A DNA stretch of 64,000 bases. Source: Microbulbifer pacificus. Its GTDB lineage: Bacteria; Pseudomonadota; Gammaproteobacteria; Pseudomonadales; Cellvibrionaceae. The notes beneath the pieces were generated by a model. It saw only the letters and a list, made by a program, of their open reading frames with translations. It did no database searches and had not been told where the DNA came from. This document shows positions 28,774 through 37,612 of the stretch, one piece after another; positions within the stretch are counted from its first letter, which is position 1, and each line of letters opens with the position of its first letter. The DNA lies in the NCBI RefSeq assembly GCF_002959965.1, contig NZ_PREV01000026.1, forward strand, positions 2,206,001 to 2,270,000, written 5' to 3'. Both the position numbers and the translations under genes were made by a program.

Positions 28774-30066
28774 TTACTGAGGCGCAATGCGCAGCTCGTA
28801 GTTCACCGCTTCGCTGCCTGGGTCGACAATCTCCAGCGCAATATGCACCGGGTTGCCGGTGGGCATGAGCCTGCGCCCGGACAGTTCTCCTTTGAGATAC
28901 TCCTCCGGGGCGAAGCGGCGGCTGGCCACCGGCGCATTTTTAAGGTCGGTGAAGCGCAGCTGCAGGCTGGGGAAGGGCTGGTCAAAGGGGGCCCGGTTCA
29001 GCAACACCGCTTCCACGGCCAGGGCGTTGGCAATCTGCGGGTGGCTGCGCACTACCAGGTTAGACGTGTGTATCGCGGCAATGTCCACCTGCGGTGGCAG
29101 TGTGCAGTCGAGCGCAGGGCAGACAGCGGCATATAGCTGACGCCAAGGGTCACGTTTGCTTAGGGTGTCGAAGCGGAAATAGGCGGTCTGAGCCACCAGC
29201 CCCAGAGCCAGCAGCAGCGCGCCCAGTGCCCACAGCCAGTTTGGAACACGGCGGTGGCGTCTGGGTTGCCAGGTGACGTCAATCGGGGCCGGGCCGATGG
29301 CAGAGATCAGCTGATCTCTTGGCAGTAGTGGTGCCTGGTCCACCTGGCGCGAGTCCAGTCTGTCGTTTGCTTCTGGCCTGGGGCTTCTGCGGGCGCCGCT
29401 GCCGGCGAGACGCCGCATGTCTTCGTCGGTGAATTCGTCGACGGAAGCGTCGGGCCATTTGGCGGATTCTGCCGGTGCGTCCGTGTGCTCCTGCAGCCGA
29501 TCTCCGGCGGCCAGGTCTTCCTCGCGCTTTCCGGATTCTTCCCGGTGGCGGCGTCCGCCAGCTTGGCGGCTGCCGATGCCGGCGGACTCCTCGCGGGCAA
29601 TCTCCGCCGCCCACGGGTCGTCGATGCCACTCAATTCATCGAGTTCAGATTCCAGTTCCCGGCGCAGGTCGAGCTCATGTTGCGCATCGTCGCGATGGAG
29701 TTCCTGCCACTGCTGTTCACCGAAGGCGTCGTCGATAAGAGGTGTGTGACGGGGCTGGTCGCGCTCCTCGGTGCTTTTCTGCTGGCCTTTGCCTGTTCGG
29801 GACTTCGGGAGCTCGTCATCACTGTGGTCTTCGCCATCCAGTTCGATGTCGTCATGGATCAGGAAATCGTCGTCTTCCAGAAGCTCGTCGATGGCTTTGC
29901 GGCTCGCGGGCTGCGGGTCATCCTCGTTGAACACGATGTTTTCGTCCGCGCGGAACACCTGCAGGCAGGAGCCGCAGCGCACCGCGCCGCGGGCGGCACG
30001 TAATTGCTGCTCGGTAACGTGAAACGAGGTGCTGCAGTGGGGGCAGCGTGTGACCAGTTGCGACAT
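28774..30066 (-). CDS. Zinc-ribbon and DUF3426 single-pass membrane protein
   Basis: The N-terminus is a zinc ribbon of the MJ0042 type (CPHCSTSF at 8-15 and CGSCLQVF at 32-39). A long, acidic, low-complexity linker (about residues 45-255), one transmembrane helix (WLWALGALLLALGLVAQTAY) and a C-terminal DUF3426 domain follow. The protein has no known function; homologues are often found next to prmA and dusB, as here. With the zinc ribbon inside the cell, the DUF3426 domain would be periplasmic. At 430 residues it is long for the family because of the linker. Confidence 0.85.
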   Translation of the reverse strand: MSQLVTRCPHCSTSFHVTEQQLRAARGAVRCGSCLQVFRADENIVFNEDDPQPASRKAIDELLEDDDFLIHDDIELDGEDHSDDELPKSRTGKGQQKSTEERDQPRHTPLIDDAFGEQQWQELHRDDAQHELDLRRELESELDELSGIDDPWAAEIAREESAGIGSRQAGGRRHREESGKREEDLAAGDRLQEHTDAPAESAKWPDASVDEFTDEDMRRLAGSGARRSPRPEANDRLDSRQVDQAPLLPRDQLISAIGPAPIDVTWQPRRHRRVPNWLWALGALLLALGLVAQTAYFRFDTLSKRDPWRQLYAAVCPALDCTLPPQVDIAAIHTSNLVVRSHPQIANALAVEAVLLNRAPFDQPFPSLQLRFTDLKNAPVASRRFAPEEYLKGELSGRRLMPTGNPVHIALEIVDPGSEAVNYELRIAPQ

Positions 30067-30131
30067 GGTATTCGACGTTTATTGCTTTGGCGGGGGAGTT
30101 TATCAGTCCCGCGCCCCGGGGCGTAGTGCGC

Positions 30132-31022
30132 TTACCTGATCCGCGTTCCGCTCAGGCGCACCCACTCCTCCTTCTCAGCATCCGCATCAAAGTCGATCCA
30201 CTGGCTGTAGGCGGACTTCACCCGCTCCGCCTGGCTGGCGAGAATGCCGGAGAGGCAGATACGGCCGCCCGCTTTCGTGCGCTCAATCAGCTGTGGCGCC
30301 AGCTCGACCAGGGGGCCGGCAAGGATGTTGGCGAGCATGATGTCGGCGCTGGCCTCACTGGCGGGAGGGGTTTTCTCGGGCAGATAGACCGGGAAGCGCT
30401 CGGGGTCGATGCCATTGCGCATGGCATTGTCGCGGCTGGCGATCAGTGCCTGTGGGTCGATATCGGTGCCGAGCGCGCTGTCGGCGCCAAGTAGCAGGGT
30501 TGCGATACCGAGGATGCCCGAGCCGCAGCCATAGTCGATGGCAGTCTTGCCTTGCACCGGTTCGCCGGCGAGCCACTGCAGGCACAGGAAGGTGGTGGGA
30601 TGAGTACCGGTGCCGAAGGCGAGGCCCGGGTCGAGCATGATGTTGACGGCTTGCGGCGCCGGCGGTTCGCACCAGCTGGGACAGATCCACAGGTTGTCGC
30701 CGCACTGGATGGGCTTGTAGTGGCTCATCCACTCCCGCTCCCAGTCCTTGTCTTCGAGCTGCTCCCAGCGGGCACCGGTGAACAGTTCGCACAGGTACGA
30801 GGAGACCTTGGCCTCGGTGACGCCAGTATCGACTTCGGCATCGAACAGGCCTGTGACCAGGGTCTGGTCCCACAGCGGTGTCTCGCCGAGCCCCGGTTCG
30901 AGGATGGGCTGGTCGGCGTTGTCTTCCAGGGTTACCGAGACGGCGCCGGCGAACAGCAGGGCATTCTCGATTTTTTCCGCCTGATCGCGGGTGGTGTTTA
31001 CACGTAATTGGAGCCAGGGCAT
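30132..31022 (-). CDS. prmA: Ribosomal protein L11 methyltransferase PrmA
   Basis: PrmA trimethylates ribosomal protein L11. The 296-residue protein matches E. coli in length and shows the substrate-recognition N-terminus MPWLQLRVNTTRDQAE, PGLAFGTGTHPTT, the SAM motif DYGCGSGILGIA and the NILAGPL motif. The frame is open to 31163, but those 47 extra residues are encoded by hairpin element D, so I set the start at the ATG at 31022, ten bases after GGAACC. It lies downstream of accB-accC as in E. coli. Confidence 0.95.
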   Translation of the reverse strand: MPWLQLRVNTTRDQAEKIENALLFAGAVSVTLEDNADQPILEPGLGETPLWDQTLVTGLFDAEVDTGVTEAKVSSYLCELFTGARWEQLEDKDWEREWMSHYKPIQCGDNLWICPSWCEPPAPQAVNIMLDPGLAFGTGTHPTTFLCLQWLAGEPVQGKTAIDYGCGSGILGIATLLLGADSALGTDIDPQALIASRDNAMRNGIDPERFPVYLPEKTPPASEASADIMLANILAGPLVELAPQLIERTKAGGRICLSGILASQAERVKSAYSQWIDFDADAEKEEWVRLSGTRIR

Positions 31023-31064
31023 TTCTTCGGTTCCGGCATTGTTTGGATGGTGGTTCTTGGTGAG

Positions 31065-31187
31065 TCCGTGGCGGTTCTGCTGCCGGTAAGGCGTTGCGAG
31101 ACACGCCGTGAACCCATCCCTGGGGGCTCTTCTAAAACATCCCTGTTTTAGAAGGTCTCGCAACGCCTTACCGGCAGCGAAGCCTTC
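31065..31187 (+). repeat. Hairpin repeat element D (subfamily I), accC-prmA interval
   Basis: The element has a left box TCCGTGGCGG (31065-31074), a 28-nt arm (31075-31102), a 52-nt core (31103-31154), a 28-nt arm (31155-31182) and CCTTC (31183-31187). The inner 24 bp of the arms are perfectly complementary. The core differs from that of element B by one base, while the arms share only their innermost six to eight bases with B. Confidence 0.92.
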
Positions 31188-31249
31188 GAGTCACAGTTCA
31201 GTACATTCTGGGAATGAAAATCAGCTAACAGGGTAGGAGGCGTGAAGAG

Positions 31250-31372
31250 AAAGGAAAAGTGCCGGGTATCCGCTTTTGAAAGCGTCGGCAACAGGGATGT
31301 TGCCGACGCAGCGTACAGGGATGTATTCACAGCGGTTTCAAAAGCGGATACCCGGTGCTTTGCCGCCACCGG
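31250..31372 (-). repeat. Hairpin repeat element E (subfamily II), accC-prmA interval
   Basis: Read on the minus strand, the element has a left box CCGGTGGCGG (31363-31372), a 28-nt arm (31335-31362), a 52-nt core (31283-31334), a 28-nt arm (31255-31282) and CCTTT in place of CCTTC (31250-31254). Twenty-four of 28 arm positions pair. The core is identical to that of element F, 9 kb away. Elements D and E lie 62 bp apart in opposite orientation and fill the 398-bp gap between accC and prmA. Confidence 0.92.
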
Positions 31373-31420
31373 GCCCGCTCCAACCGGAATACCTCCGGGC
31401 GGTAACTTGAAACGCAGGGG

Positions 31421-32764
31421 TTATTCCATGCCGAGCTTTTTCTCAAGGTAGTGGATATTCACCCCACCGCGCGCAAACGCCTCATCCCGCACCAGCTCTT
31501 CCTGCAATGGAATGTTGGTCTTGATTCCAGTGATGATCATCTCGCTCAGCGCCACGCGCATACGGGCCAGCGCGGTTTCGCGGTCCTCGGCGTAGGTGAT
31601 GATCTTGGCGATCATGGAATCGTAGTTCGGCGGCACCGTGTAACCGGAATAGAGGTGAGAATCCACCCGTACACCCAGGCCGCCCGGCGCGTGGAAGGAT
31701 TCCACTTTACCCGGACTCGGGAAGAACGTCTTCGGGTCCTCGGCATTGATTCGGCACTCGAAGGCGTGGCCGCGGATCACGATGTCCTCCTGCTTGAACG
31801 ACAGCTTCTCGCCCGCGCAGACGCGAATCTGCTCTTTGATGAGGTCAACGCCAGTCACCATCTCGGACACCGGGTGCTCCACCTGGATACGGGTGTTCAT
31901 TTCGATGAAATAGAAACGCTCATCCTCGTACAGGAACTCAAACGTGCCTGCGCCGCGGTAGCCGATGTCGATACAGGCCTGCACACAGGCTTCCTGTACA
32001 TCTTTGCGCACCTTGTCCGGAATACCGGGTGCCGGCGCCTCTTCCAGAACTTTCTGGTGGCGGCGTTGCAGGGAGCAGTCGCGGTCGCCGAAGTGCACCG
32101 CATTGCCCTGGCCGTCGGACATCACCTGGATTTCCACGTGGCGGGGGTTCTGCAGGAACTTCTCCATATAGACCGTGCTGTCGCCGAAGGCTGCAGCGGC
32201 CTCGGATTTGGTCACCGAAATGGAGTTCAGCAGTGAGCCCTCGCTGTGCACCACACGCATACCGCGACCACCGCCGCCGGCTGCGGCCTTGATGATCACC
32301 GGGAAGCCGATCTTGCGCGCGATTTCCAGGCACTTCTCACCGTTTTCGGGCAGGGGGCCGTCGGAGCCCGGCACAGTGGGAACACCGGCTTTCTTCATTG
32401 CCGCAATCGCCGATACCTTGTCGCCCATCAGGCGAATGGTGTCGGCGTCCGGGCCAATAAAGGTGAAGCCACTCTTCTGCACCTGCTCGGCAAAGTTGGC
32501 ATTTTCCGCCAGGAAGCCGTAGCCCGGGTGCACCGCCATCGCATCGGTGATCTCCATCGCCGCGATAATAGCGGGGATGTTCAGGTAGCTCTGGGGCGAC
32601 GGATTGGGGCCGATGCACACGGCCTCGTCCGCCAGGCGAACGTGCTTGAGGTCGCGGTCGATCTGCGAGTGCACCGCCACCGTGGCAATGCCCATCTCTT
32701 TGCACGCGCGCAACACGCGCAGCGCGATCTCGCCGCGGTTGGCAATCAGGATTTTTTCAAACAT
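31421..32764 (-). CDS. accC: Acetyl-CoA carboxylase, biotin carboxylase subunit AccC
   Basis: AccC carboxylates the biotin on AccB using ATP and bicarbonate, the first step of fatty-acid synthesis. The 447-residue ATP-grasp protein opens [20 protein letters not shown] and has [16 protein letters not shown], the [14 protein letters not shown] catalytic segment and a biotin-carboxylase C-terminal domain. It follows accB by 15 bp. Element E begins 48 bp after its stop. Confidence 0.98.
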   Translation of the reverse strand: MFEKILIANRGEIALRVLRACKEMGIATVAVHSQIDRDLKHVRLADEAVCIGPNPSPQSYLNIPAIIAAMEITDAMAVHPGYGFLAENANFAEQVQKSGFTFIGPDADTIRLMGDKVSAIAAMKKAGVPTVPGSDGPLPENGEKCLEIARKIGFPVIIKAAAGGGGRGMRVVHSEGSLLNSISVTKSEAAAAFGDSTVYMEKFLQNPRHVEIQVMSDGQGNAVHFGDRDCSLQRRHQKVLEEAPAPGIPDKVRKDVQEACVQACIDIGYRGAGTFEFLYEDERFYFIEMNTRIQVEHPVSEMVTGVDLIKEQIRVCAGEKLSFKQEDIVIRGHAFECRINAEDPKTFFPSPGKVESFHAPGGLGVRVDSHLYSGYTVPPNYDSMIAKIITYAEDRETALARMRVALSEMIITGIKTNIPLQEELVRDEAFARGGVNIHYLEKKLGME

Positions 32765-32779
32765 GCGTACTCACCCCGC

Positions 32780-33250
32780 TCAGGAAATGATCACGAGCGG
32801 CTGGTCGTACTCTACCGGTTGGCCGTCTTCCACCAGGATGGCTTCGATGGTGCCGGCCTTGTCGGCCTCGATCTGGTTCATCATCTTCATCGCTTCCACG
32901 ATGCAGATTACGTCGCCGGCCTTCACCTGCTGGCCGACTTTTACAAAGGGGTCGGCGCCGGGGCTGGAGGCCGCGTAGAAGGTGCCGACCATCGGCGATT
33001 TCACCGGGTGGCCGGTCAGCGCGGGCACGGATTCGGCCTTGGCCTCCACCGGGGCGGCGGCCGGAGCCGGCGCGGCTGCCGGGGCGGCGGGCGCGGCCAT
33101 CGGCATTTGCATCATTTGCGGCATCTGGAAAGAGGCGCCGCTCACGCCGCGGCTGATGCGCACGGACTCCTCGCCCTCTTTAATTTCCAGTTCGCCGATA
33201 TCGGACTCTTCGAGCAGCTCGATCAGTTTCTTGATTTTGCGGATATCCAT
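32780..33250 (-). CDS. accB: Biotin carboxyl carrier protein AccB
   Basis: AccB carries the biotin moved between AccC and the carboxyltransferase. The 156-residue protein has the usual N-terminal region ([20 protein letters not shown]), an Ala/Pro-rich linker at about residues 45-75, and the biotinyl domain with the modified lysine in VEAMKMMNQ. It forms an operon with accC and is preceded by aroQ, the normal gammaproteobacterial arrangement. Confidence 0.97.
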   Translation of the reverse strand: MDIRKIKKLIELLEESDIGELEIKEGEESVRISRGVSGASFQMPQMMQMPMAAPAAPAAAPAPAAAPVEAKAESVPALTGHPVKSPMVGTFYAASSPGADPFVKVGQQVKAGDVICIVEAMKMMNQIEADKAGTIEAILVEDGQPVEYDQPLVIIS

Positions 33251-33316
33251 AACTTGTCACTCTCGATCTTGTGTAGCCATGCTCACGGGCGCGCAGCCCG
33301 CGAATGAAAAATTCGG

Positions 33317-33751
33317 TTAAATTCGTTTCAGCGCCGCTTGCAGAGCCAAAGTGTAGCTATCTGCACCGAACCCGCAGATAACGCCCTGTGCGAGATCCGA
33401 CAGATAGGAATGGTGGCGGAAGGCTTCGCGGGCGTGCGGATTGGAGAGGTGGACCTCGATAAACGGAATGGCAACGCCCGCCAGGGCATCGCGCAGGGCG
33501 ACACTGGTGTGGGTAAAGGCGGCGGGGTTGATGACGATGAAGTCCACTTTCTCGGCATAAGCGCGATGAATGCGCTCCACCAGCTCCGCTTCGCTGTTGC
33601 TCTGCAGGCAGTCGAACGTGCAGCCGGCATCGGCGCACTGGGCGCGGGCCGCCTCGTTGATCTCGTCCAGGGTGGTGGAGCCATAAATCTGGGGCTCGCG
33701 GGTGCCCAGCAGGTTCAGATTGGGGCCGTGTAACAGCAGCAGTGTGGCCAT
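33317..33751 (-). CDS. aroQ: Type II 3-dehydroquinate dehydratase AroQ
   Basis: AroQ converts 3-dehydroquinate to 3-dehydroshikimate in the shikimate pathway, which feeds the trp genes elsewhere in this window. The 144-residue protein has [16 protein letters not shown], the active-site loop with its tyrosine (QIYGSTTL), [16 protein letters not shown] and the catalytic histidine region [13 protein letters not shown]. The start is the ATG at 33751; the frame stays open upstream through non-coding, motif-repeated DNA. Confidence 0.96.
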   Translation of the reverse strand: MATLLLLHGPNLNLLGTREPQIYGSTTLDEINEAARAQCADAGCTFDCLQSNSEAELVERIHRAYAEKVDFIVINPAAFTHTSVALRDALAGVAIPFIEVHLSNPHAREAFRHHSYLSDLAQGVICGFGADSYTLALQAALKRI

Positions 33752-33832
33752 TCTGTGCCTCGCTCTTTGTCTCGCCTCGCTATTGGAGAGGGCGCGCGAT
33801 TTGGTGACTAAAATCTGCAAAAAGTCATACAA

Positions 33833-33977
33833 CTTGCCGCTAAACGGCGGTAAGCAGCGGATTTGCCGAAATTGGGCGCGAGTTTGCCGCAAAAGTGACC
33901 CTCTGTCCATGCCCCAGTTCGGGAAATAGAGACGTTGCGCGCAGTTCGGCGAAATTCACGTCCGTTTTGCCGCAAAG
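33833..33977. repeat. Five copies of a TTTGCCGCAAA-like motif upstream of aroQ
   Basis: Copies or near-copies occur at 33833-33844, 33862-33871, 33883-33894, 33945-33954 (inner GGC orientation) and 33965-33977. The motif is close to a palindrome (TTTGC-C/G-GCAAA). They occupy the aroQ promoter region, downstream of dsbD. This may be a regulator-binding array or chance in an AT-richer patch. Confidence 0.4.
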
Positions 33978-34027
33978 TTGTAGTGAGAGTGGCCTGTTCG
34001 CCGGTGCGATTGGCCACATAGGCGGAT

Positions 34028-35917
34028 TCAGTGGACGCCGGGTGATGGTGTGGAGTTGACGACTGCTTCGCGACCGGAGGCTGTGCGCATGGCCATAAGC
34101 AGGCCGTCGCGGGAGAGAATTTGCGGCAAAATCTGTGGCTCGCCGCCACCGGCGGGGAACAGCAGGTACAGCGGTACACTGGAGCGACCGTAGCGCGTAA
34201 GCAGCTCGGTGATCTGCGGATCCTGATTGGTCCAGTCACCTTTGAGAGCGACAATGCCGAGATCGCCCACCGCCGTACGCACTGCGTCGCTGGACAACAC
34301 CACCTTCTCATTGGCGAGGCAGGTGATACACCAGGCTGCGGTCATGTTAACCAGTACCGGTTGCCCCTGATCACGGGCCGCGTCCAGAGCGGCCGGTGAG
34401 TAGGGCTGCCAGTAGTCGCTGGCGCCGCTCGACGGCAGTTGCTGTTCATTTTCCAGTTGTGGCAGCACCCAGGCGGCGCCGATCACTGCCGTGATGGCGC
34501 AGCTTGCACGCAGCCAGCGTATTTTACCCGCGCTGTCTGCCGGTCTCGGCCAGAGCCAGAGGGCAAAGGCCAGTGCCACCGCGCCCATCAGCACCAGCGC
34601 CACGCCGTCGCTGCCGGCCTGGCGGCCCAGTACCCACAGCAGCCACACTGCGGTGAGGTACATGGGGAAGGCGAGGAACTGCTTCAGGGTTTCCATCCAC
34701 GCGCCCGGCCGTGGCAGTCTCTGTGCCAGCGCGGGAATGTAGGTGAGCAGCAGAAAGGGAGCGGCCATGCCGGCACCGAGCGCGGCGAAGACAGACAGCG
34801 CAACAATGGCCGGTTGGGTCACGGCGAACCCCAGCGCCGAGCCCATCAGCGGTGCGGTACAGGGACTCGCGACCACCGTTGCCAGTGCCCCGGTGGAAAA
34901 GGAGCCACCAAGGCCGCCGCTTCGTCCGCTGTCGGCGCCGAGCCCCATCAGGCGCCCGCCAAACTCGGTAACGCCCGACAGGCTGAGGCCCATGGCGAAA
35001 AACAGATATACCAGTGCTGCCACGACGACCGGTGATTGCAGCTGGAAGCCCCAGCCCACCGCTTCCCCGGCACTGCGCAAGCCGAGCATGATGGCCGCGA
35101 TCAACACGAAGGTCGCGATAACTCCCGCCGTATACGCCCAGCCATGCAGTCGCTGATGAGCGCCCGCGTGGGTAATGGCCAGTGCCTTGATGGACAGCAC
35201 CGGGAACACGCAGGGCATCAGGTTCAGCAGCAGGCCGCCACCGAACGCCAGGGCCAGCGCGAGCAGCAGACCGGTGGATGTGCCGGCGGTGGTCAGCGGT
35301 CCGCCACCGGCGGCGCTGGCGGTGGTGCCGGGACCAGCGCTCGCGCCGTCATTTGGGGTTGCGGTTTTGCTGGCGAAATCCAGTGTAAAGTTGCGAACCT
35401 GCGGCGGATAGCACAGGCCGGCGTCGGCGCAGCCCTGGTAGTGCACCTGAAGCTGCGCTTGTCCACCGGCCGCGAGACTTGCTGCCTCCGCCAGTGGAAT
35501 TTCCAGCTGCCAGCGGTAGACCTCGGTTTCTTTTTCGAAATAGTCATCCCAGATGACCTCTCCCTGTTCCAGATCCAGCGGCAGCGTGGATTTTTCGCCA
35601 TCGACAATCAGCAGAACCTTGAGTTTGTCGCGGTACAGGTAGTATTCAGGTGCAATCTGGAACAGTGCGCTGGTACCGGCGTCAGTGAACAGGAAGTCCA
35701 GCTGGTACGCCTGGTCTACGGGCAGGAAGTCTTGCTGGCCGGAATTCGCGCTGGCAAAGGGCGAGGATGATGGCGAGGACAGGCCATTGTTCGCACTGGC
35801 GGGAGGGGCGGCGAGCGACACTCCCACGAGCAGCAGTGCGCAGAGCAGGATCAGCCGCGGACTGGCGGGCAGCGCGGGAAGAAATTTTTTTCGCAAGCCG
35901 GAAGTGTTCGCAGTCAT
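34028..35917 (-). CDS. dsbD: Thiol:disulfide interchange protein DsbD
   Basis: DsbD passes electrons from cytoplasmic thioredoxin to periplasmic thiol proteins. The protein has a signal peptide, an N-terminal immunoglobulin-like alpha domain with the cysteine pair in GCADAGLCYPP, and a central eight-helix domain with cysteines in LMPCVFPVLSIK and ASPCTAPLMG. The C-terminal thioredoxin-like gamma domain has WCITC. I use the ATG at 35917 (629 residues); an upstream TTG at 35926 is possible. It lies near a PCu(A)C copper chaperone, and thiol reduction is relevant to copper-site assembly, but that link is inferred. Confidence 0.93.
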   Translation of the reverse strand: MTANTSGLRKKFLPALPASPRLILLCALLLVGVSLAAPPASANNGLSSPSSSPFASANSGQQDFLPVDQAYQLDFLFTDAGTSALFQIAPEYYLYRDKLKVLLIVDGEKSTLPLDLEQGEVIWDDYFEKETEVYRWQLEIPLAEAASLAAGGQAQLQVHYQGCADAGLCYPPQVRNFTLDFASKTATPNDGASAGPGTTASAAGGGPLTTAGTSTGLLLALALAFGGGLLLNLMPCVFPVLSIKALAITHAGAHQRLHGWAYTAGVIATFVLIAAIMLGLRSAGEAVGWGFQLQSPVVVAALVYLFFAMGLSLSGVTEFGGRLMGLGADSGRSGGLGGSFSTGALATVVASPCTAPLMGSALGFAVTQPAIVALSVFAALGAGMAAPFLLLTYIPALAQRLPRPGAWMETLKQFLAFPMYLTAVWLLWVLGRQAGSDGVALVLMGAVALAFALWLWPRPADSAGKIRWLRASCAITAVIGAAWVLPQLENEQQLPSSGASDYWQPYSPAALDAARDQGQPVLVNMTAAWCITCLANEKVVLSSDAVRTAVGDLGIVALKGDWTNQDPQITELLTRYGRSSVPLYLLFPAGGGEPQILPQILSRDGLLMAMRTASGREAVVNSTPSPGVH

Positions 35918-36132
35918 TGGCAACAAAATTCTTTATAGTCAGGCAAGTTTGGACTGGTTTTGCGGCCCCTCGTTCCCTGGCGCCTCCAGCGGGTCGTCGC
36001 AACGGCGGGAATACTGGCTCGGCCACCCGCTGGCGTCGACGGCAGCGAAGGCGCAGTATAGCGGTGCCACCGGTACAAAAAAACAACAGTCGGCCGCAGC
36101 CGACCCGCAGCGTGAAGGTAGACCTCCGAAAA

Positions 36133-36933
36133 GTGAATCCGATCGCAAATTTCTCAAGTAATTACATCCCTGCCGCAGGGACCGACGGCGGATGCCGGTG
36201 TGTCACGAGGGCGCGGTGTGCTGCGTGGGTATCCGCGGCCCTGTCGCTGGCGCTGATCGCCGGCTGTGCCACGCCACCACCAAAGCCCGCCCCCGCGGCG
36301 CCGGTCCCCGAACCTGTGCGCCCGGCGGGGCCGAGTCCGGAGGAAGTTCGCCAGCGCACCGTGCGTCATTTCCTGCAGCGCGCCGAGCAGGCTCAGCGCG
36401 AGGGTTTCATCACCATGCCGGCGGGCGCCAGTGCCTACGATTTCTATCTGCAGGTGCAGCAACTGGACCCCGGTAATACTCAGGCCGTGGCGGGCATCCA
36501 GACTCTGGTGATGCAGCTGGTGGAGCAGGCCCGGGATGCGTTGCGGCAGCGCTCCTTCGGGCGCGCCAGCAGTCTGCTCAATACCGCGGATCAAATTGCA
36601 CCCGGCAACCCGCTCTCGCAGGAGGTGCGCGGCCAGTTACAGCGGGAGCAGCGCCGTGCGGAGCAGGACATCGCTCTCGAAGGGCCGGGCGCGCAGACCA
36701 TGGCGTTGCCGGCGGAACCATTGGCGGCGCGCTCCGACGCCATGATACAGATGCTGAAAAGTGTGGCTGAACGCATCCGTGACCACGAGCTGCGGGTCAT
36801 TATTGTTGCTCGCAGCGATGCCGAAGGGCGATGGATATACAGCCAGCTGCGCGAAGCGGTACCCGGTTACCGGGTGCGCGGTGACATAAAGCTCGGCAAT
36901 CCTCCGCGCTTACTGTTACAAAAGAGCCAGTGA
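36133..36933 (+). CDS. Predicted lipoprotein of unknown function
   Basis: A hydrophobic segment followed by IAGC (lipobox) and a Pro/Ala-rich linker indicate an outer-membrane or inner-membrane lipoprotein. Residues after about 75 look like a single TPR-type helical repeat (FYLQVQQLDPGNTQAV, then RASSLLNTADQIAPGNPL). The C-terminal 70 residues form an alpha/beta segment ending LGNPPRLLLQKSQ. I do not recognise the family. The start is uncertain: GTG at 36133 fits best, GTG at 36112 is also possible, and the n-region before the hydrophobic stretch is unusually long. The frame extends much further upstream, but there it overlaps dsbD antisense. Confidence 0.65.
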   Translation: MNPIANFSSNYIPAAGTDGGCRCVTRARCAAWVSAALSLALIAGCATPPPKPAPAAPVPEPVRPAGPSPEEVRQRTVRHFLQRAEQAQREGFITMPAGASAYDFYLQVQQLDPGNTQAVAGIQTLVMQLVEQARDALRQRSFGRASSLLNTADQIAPGNPLSQEVRGQLQREQRRAEQDIALEGPGAQTMALPAEPLAARSDAMIQMLKSVAERIRDHELRVIIVARSDAEGRWIYSQLREAVPGYRVRGDIKLGNPPRLLLQKSQ

Positions 36934-37013
36934 GTTCCCGCAGCTTGATGAGTGAAAGCCGACCGGAAAATCGAGTGAAAAGGCGAGCGGCAAGACGAAT
37001 AAATGAGGGGATG

Positions 37014-37553
37014 ATGAACAGAAACTCCGTGAAACGAAAATGTGCGGCCGCGAAGAGAGTTTGGCCGTGGCTGCTCGGCGCTCTGTTCTGTGTCTTGGGC
37101 AGCGCGGGTATCGCTGCTGATCGGGGCGGGGATATTGAAATTAGCGGCTATGCTCGCGAAATGCCCCCCGGGGCGCCAATGGGCGCGGCCTATCTGACCC
37201 TGCGTGAACTTTCCGGGCGCGAGCGGGTGCTCGAGCGGGTGGAGTTGCCCGAGTATCCCAAGGGAGGGGTCGAACTGCATACCTCGGAAGAAGTGGCGGG
37301 GGTGAGTCGCATGCGTGCGTTAAAAAAAATGACGTTGCCGGGTCGTGGCACCATTGAAATGCGCCCCGGTGCCGCCCATTTGATGATCCGCGGGGTTGCA
37401 CTGACGGCTGGGCAGCCCCTGTTTCTGCGCCTGGTATTTGCCGACGGTTCCACCCGCGAGGTCACACTGCCGGTGCGCGGACTTGCGGAGGGCGGTGATG
37501 CGCCCGCAGCCGTTCAAGAGGAAAACCACCATCACGAACACCATCACGGCTGA
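37014..37553 (+). CDS. PCu(A)C-family periplasmic copper chaperone with His-rich tail
   Basis: A signal peptide (WPWLLGALFCVLGSAGIAA) is followed by the PCu(A)C beta-sandwich. The copper-binding pattern H-x10-M-x21-H-x-M is complete, from the His in ELHT through SRM to HLM. The C-terminus ends in a histidine cluster (HHHEHHH) that could bind extra copper. Family members deliver copper to cytochrome oxidase. No oxidase, Sco or TonB copper gene is adjacent here. The start is the ATG at 37014 with GAGG upstream; the ATG at 37011 is equivalent. Confidence 0.85.
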   Translation: MNRNSVKRKCAAAKRVWPWLLGALFCVLGSAGIAADRGGDIEISGYAREMPPGAPMGAAYLTLRELSGRERVLERVELPEYPKGGVELHTSEEVAGVSRMRALKKMTLPGRGTIEMRPGAAHLMIRGVALTAGQPLFLRLVFADGSTREVTLPVRGLAEGGDAPAAVQEENHHHEHHHG

Positions 37554-37612
37554 TCGTGACGGATACAAAACATCGAAAACATGAACCATTTATGGAGTAG
37601 GGGAGAGTCTTT

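Noticed and set aside
35767..36111. A long upstream extension of the lipoprotein gene at 36133
   Set aside because: It overlaps dsbD on the other strand and its translation is Arg-rich and non-coding in character. The hydrophobic signal segment and lipobox lie near 36220.
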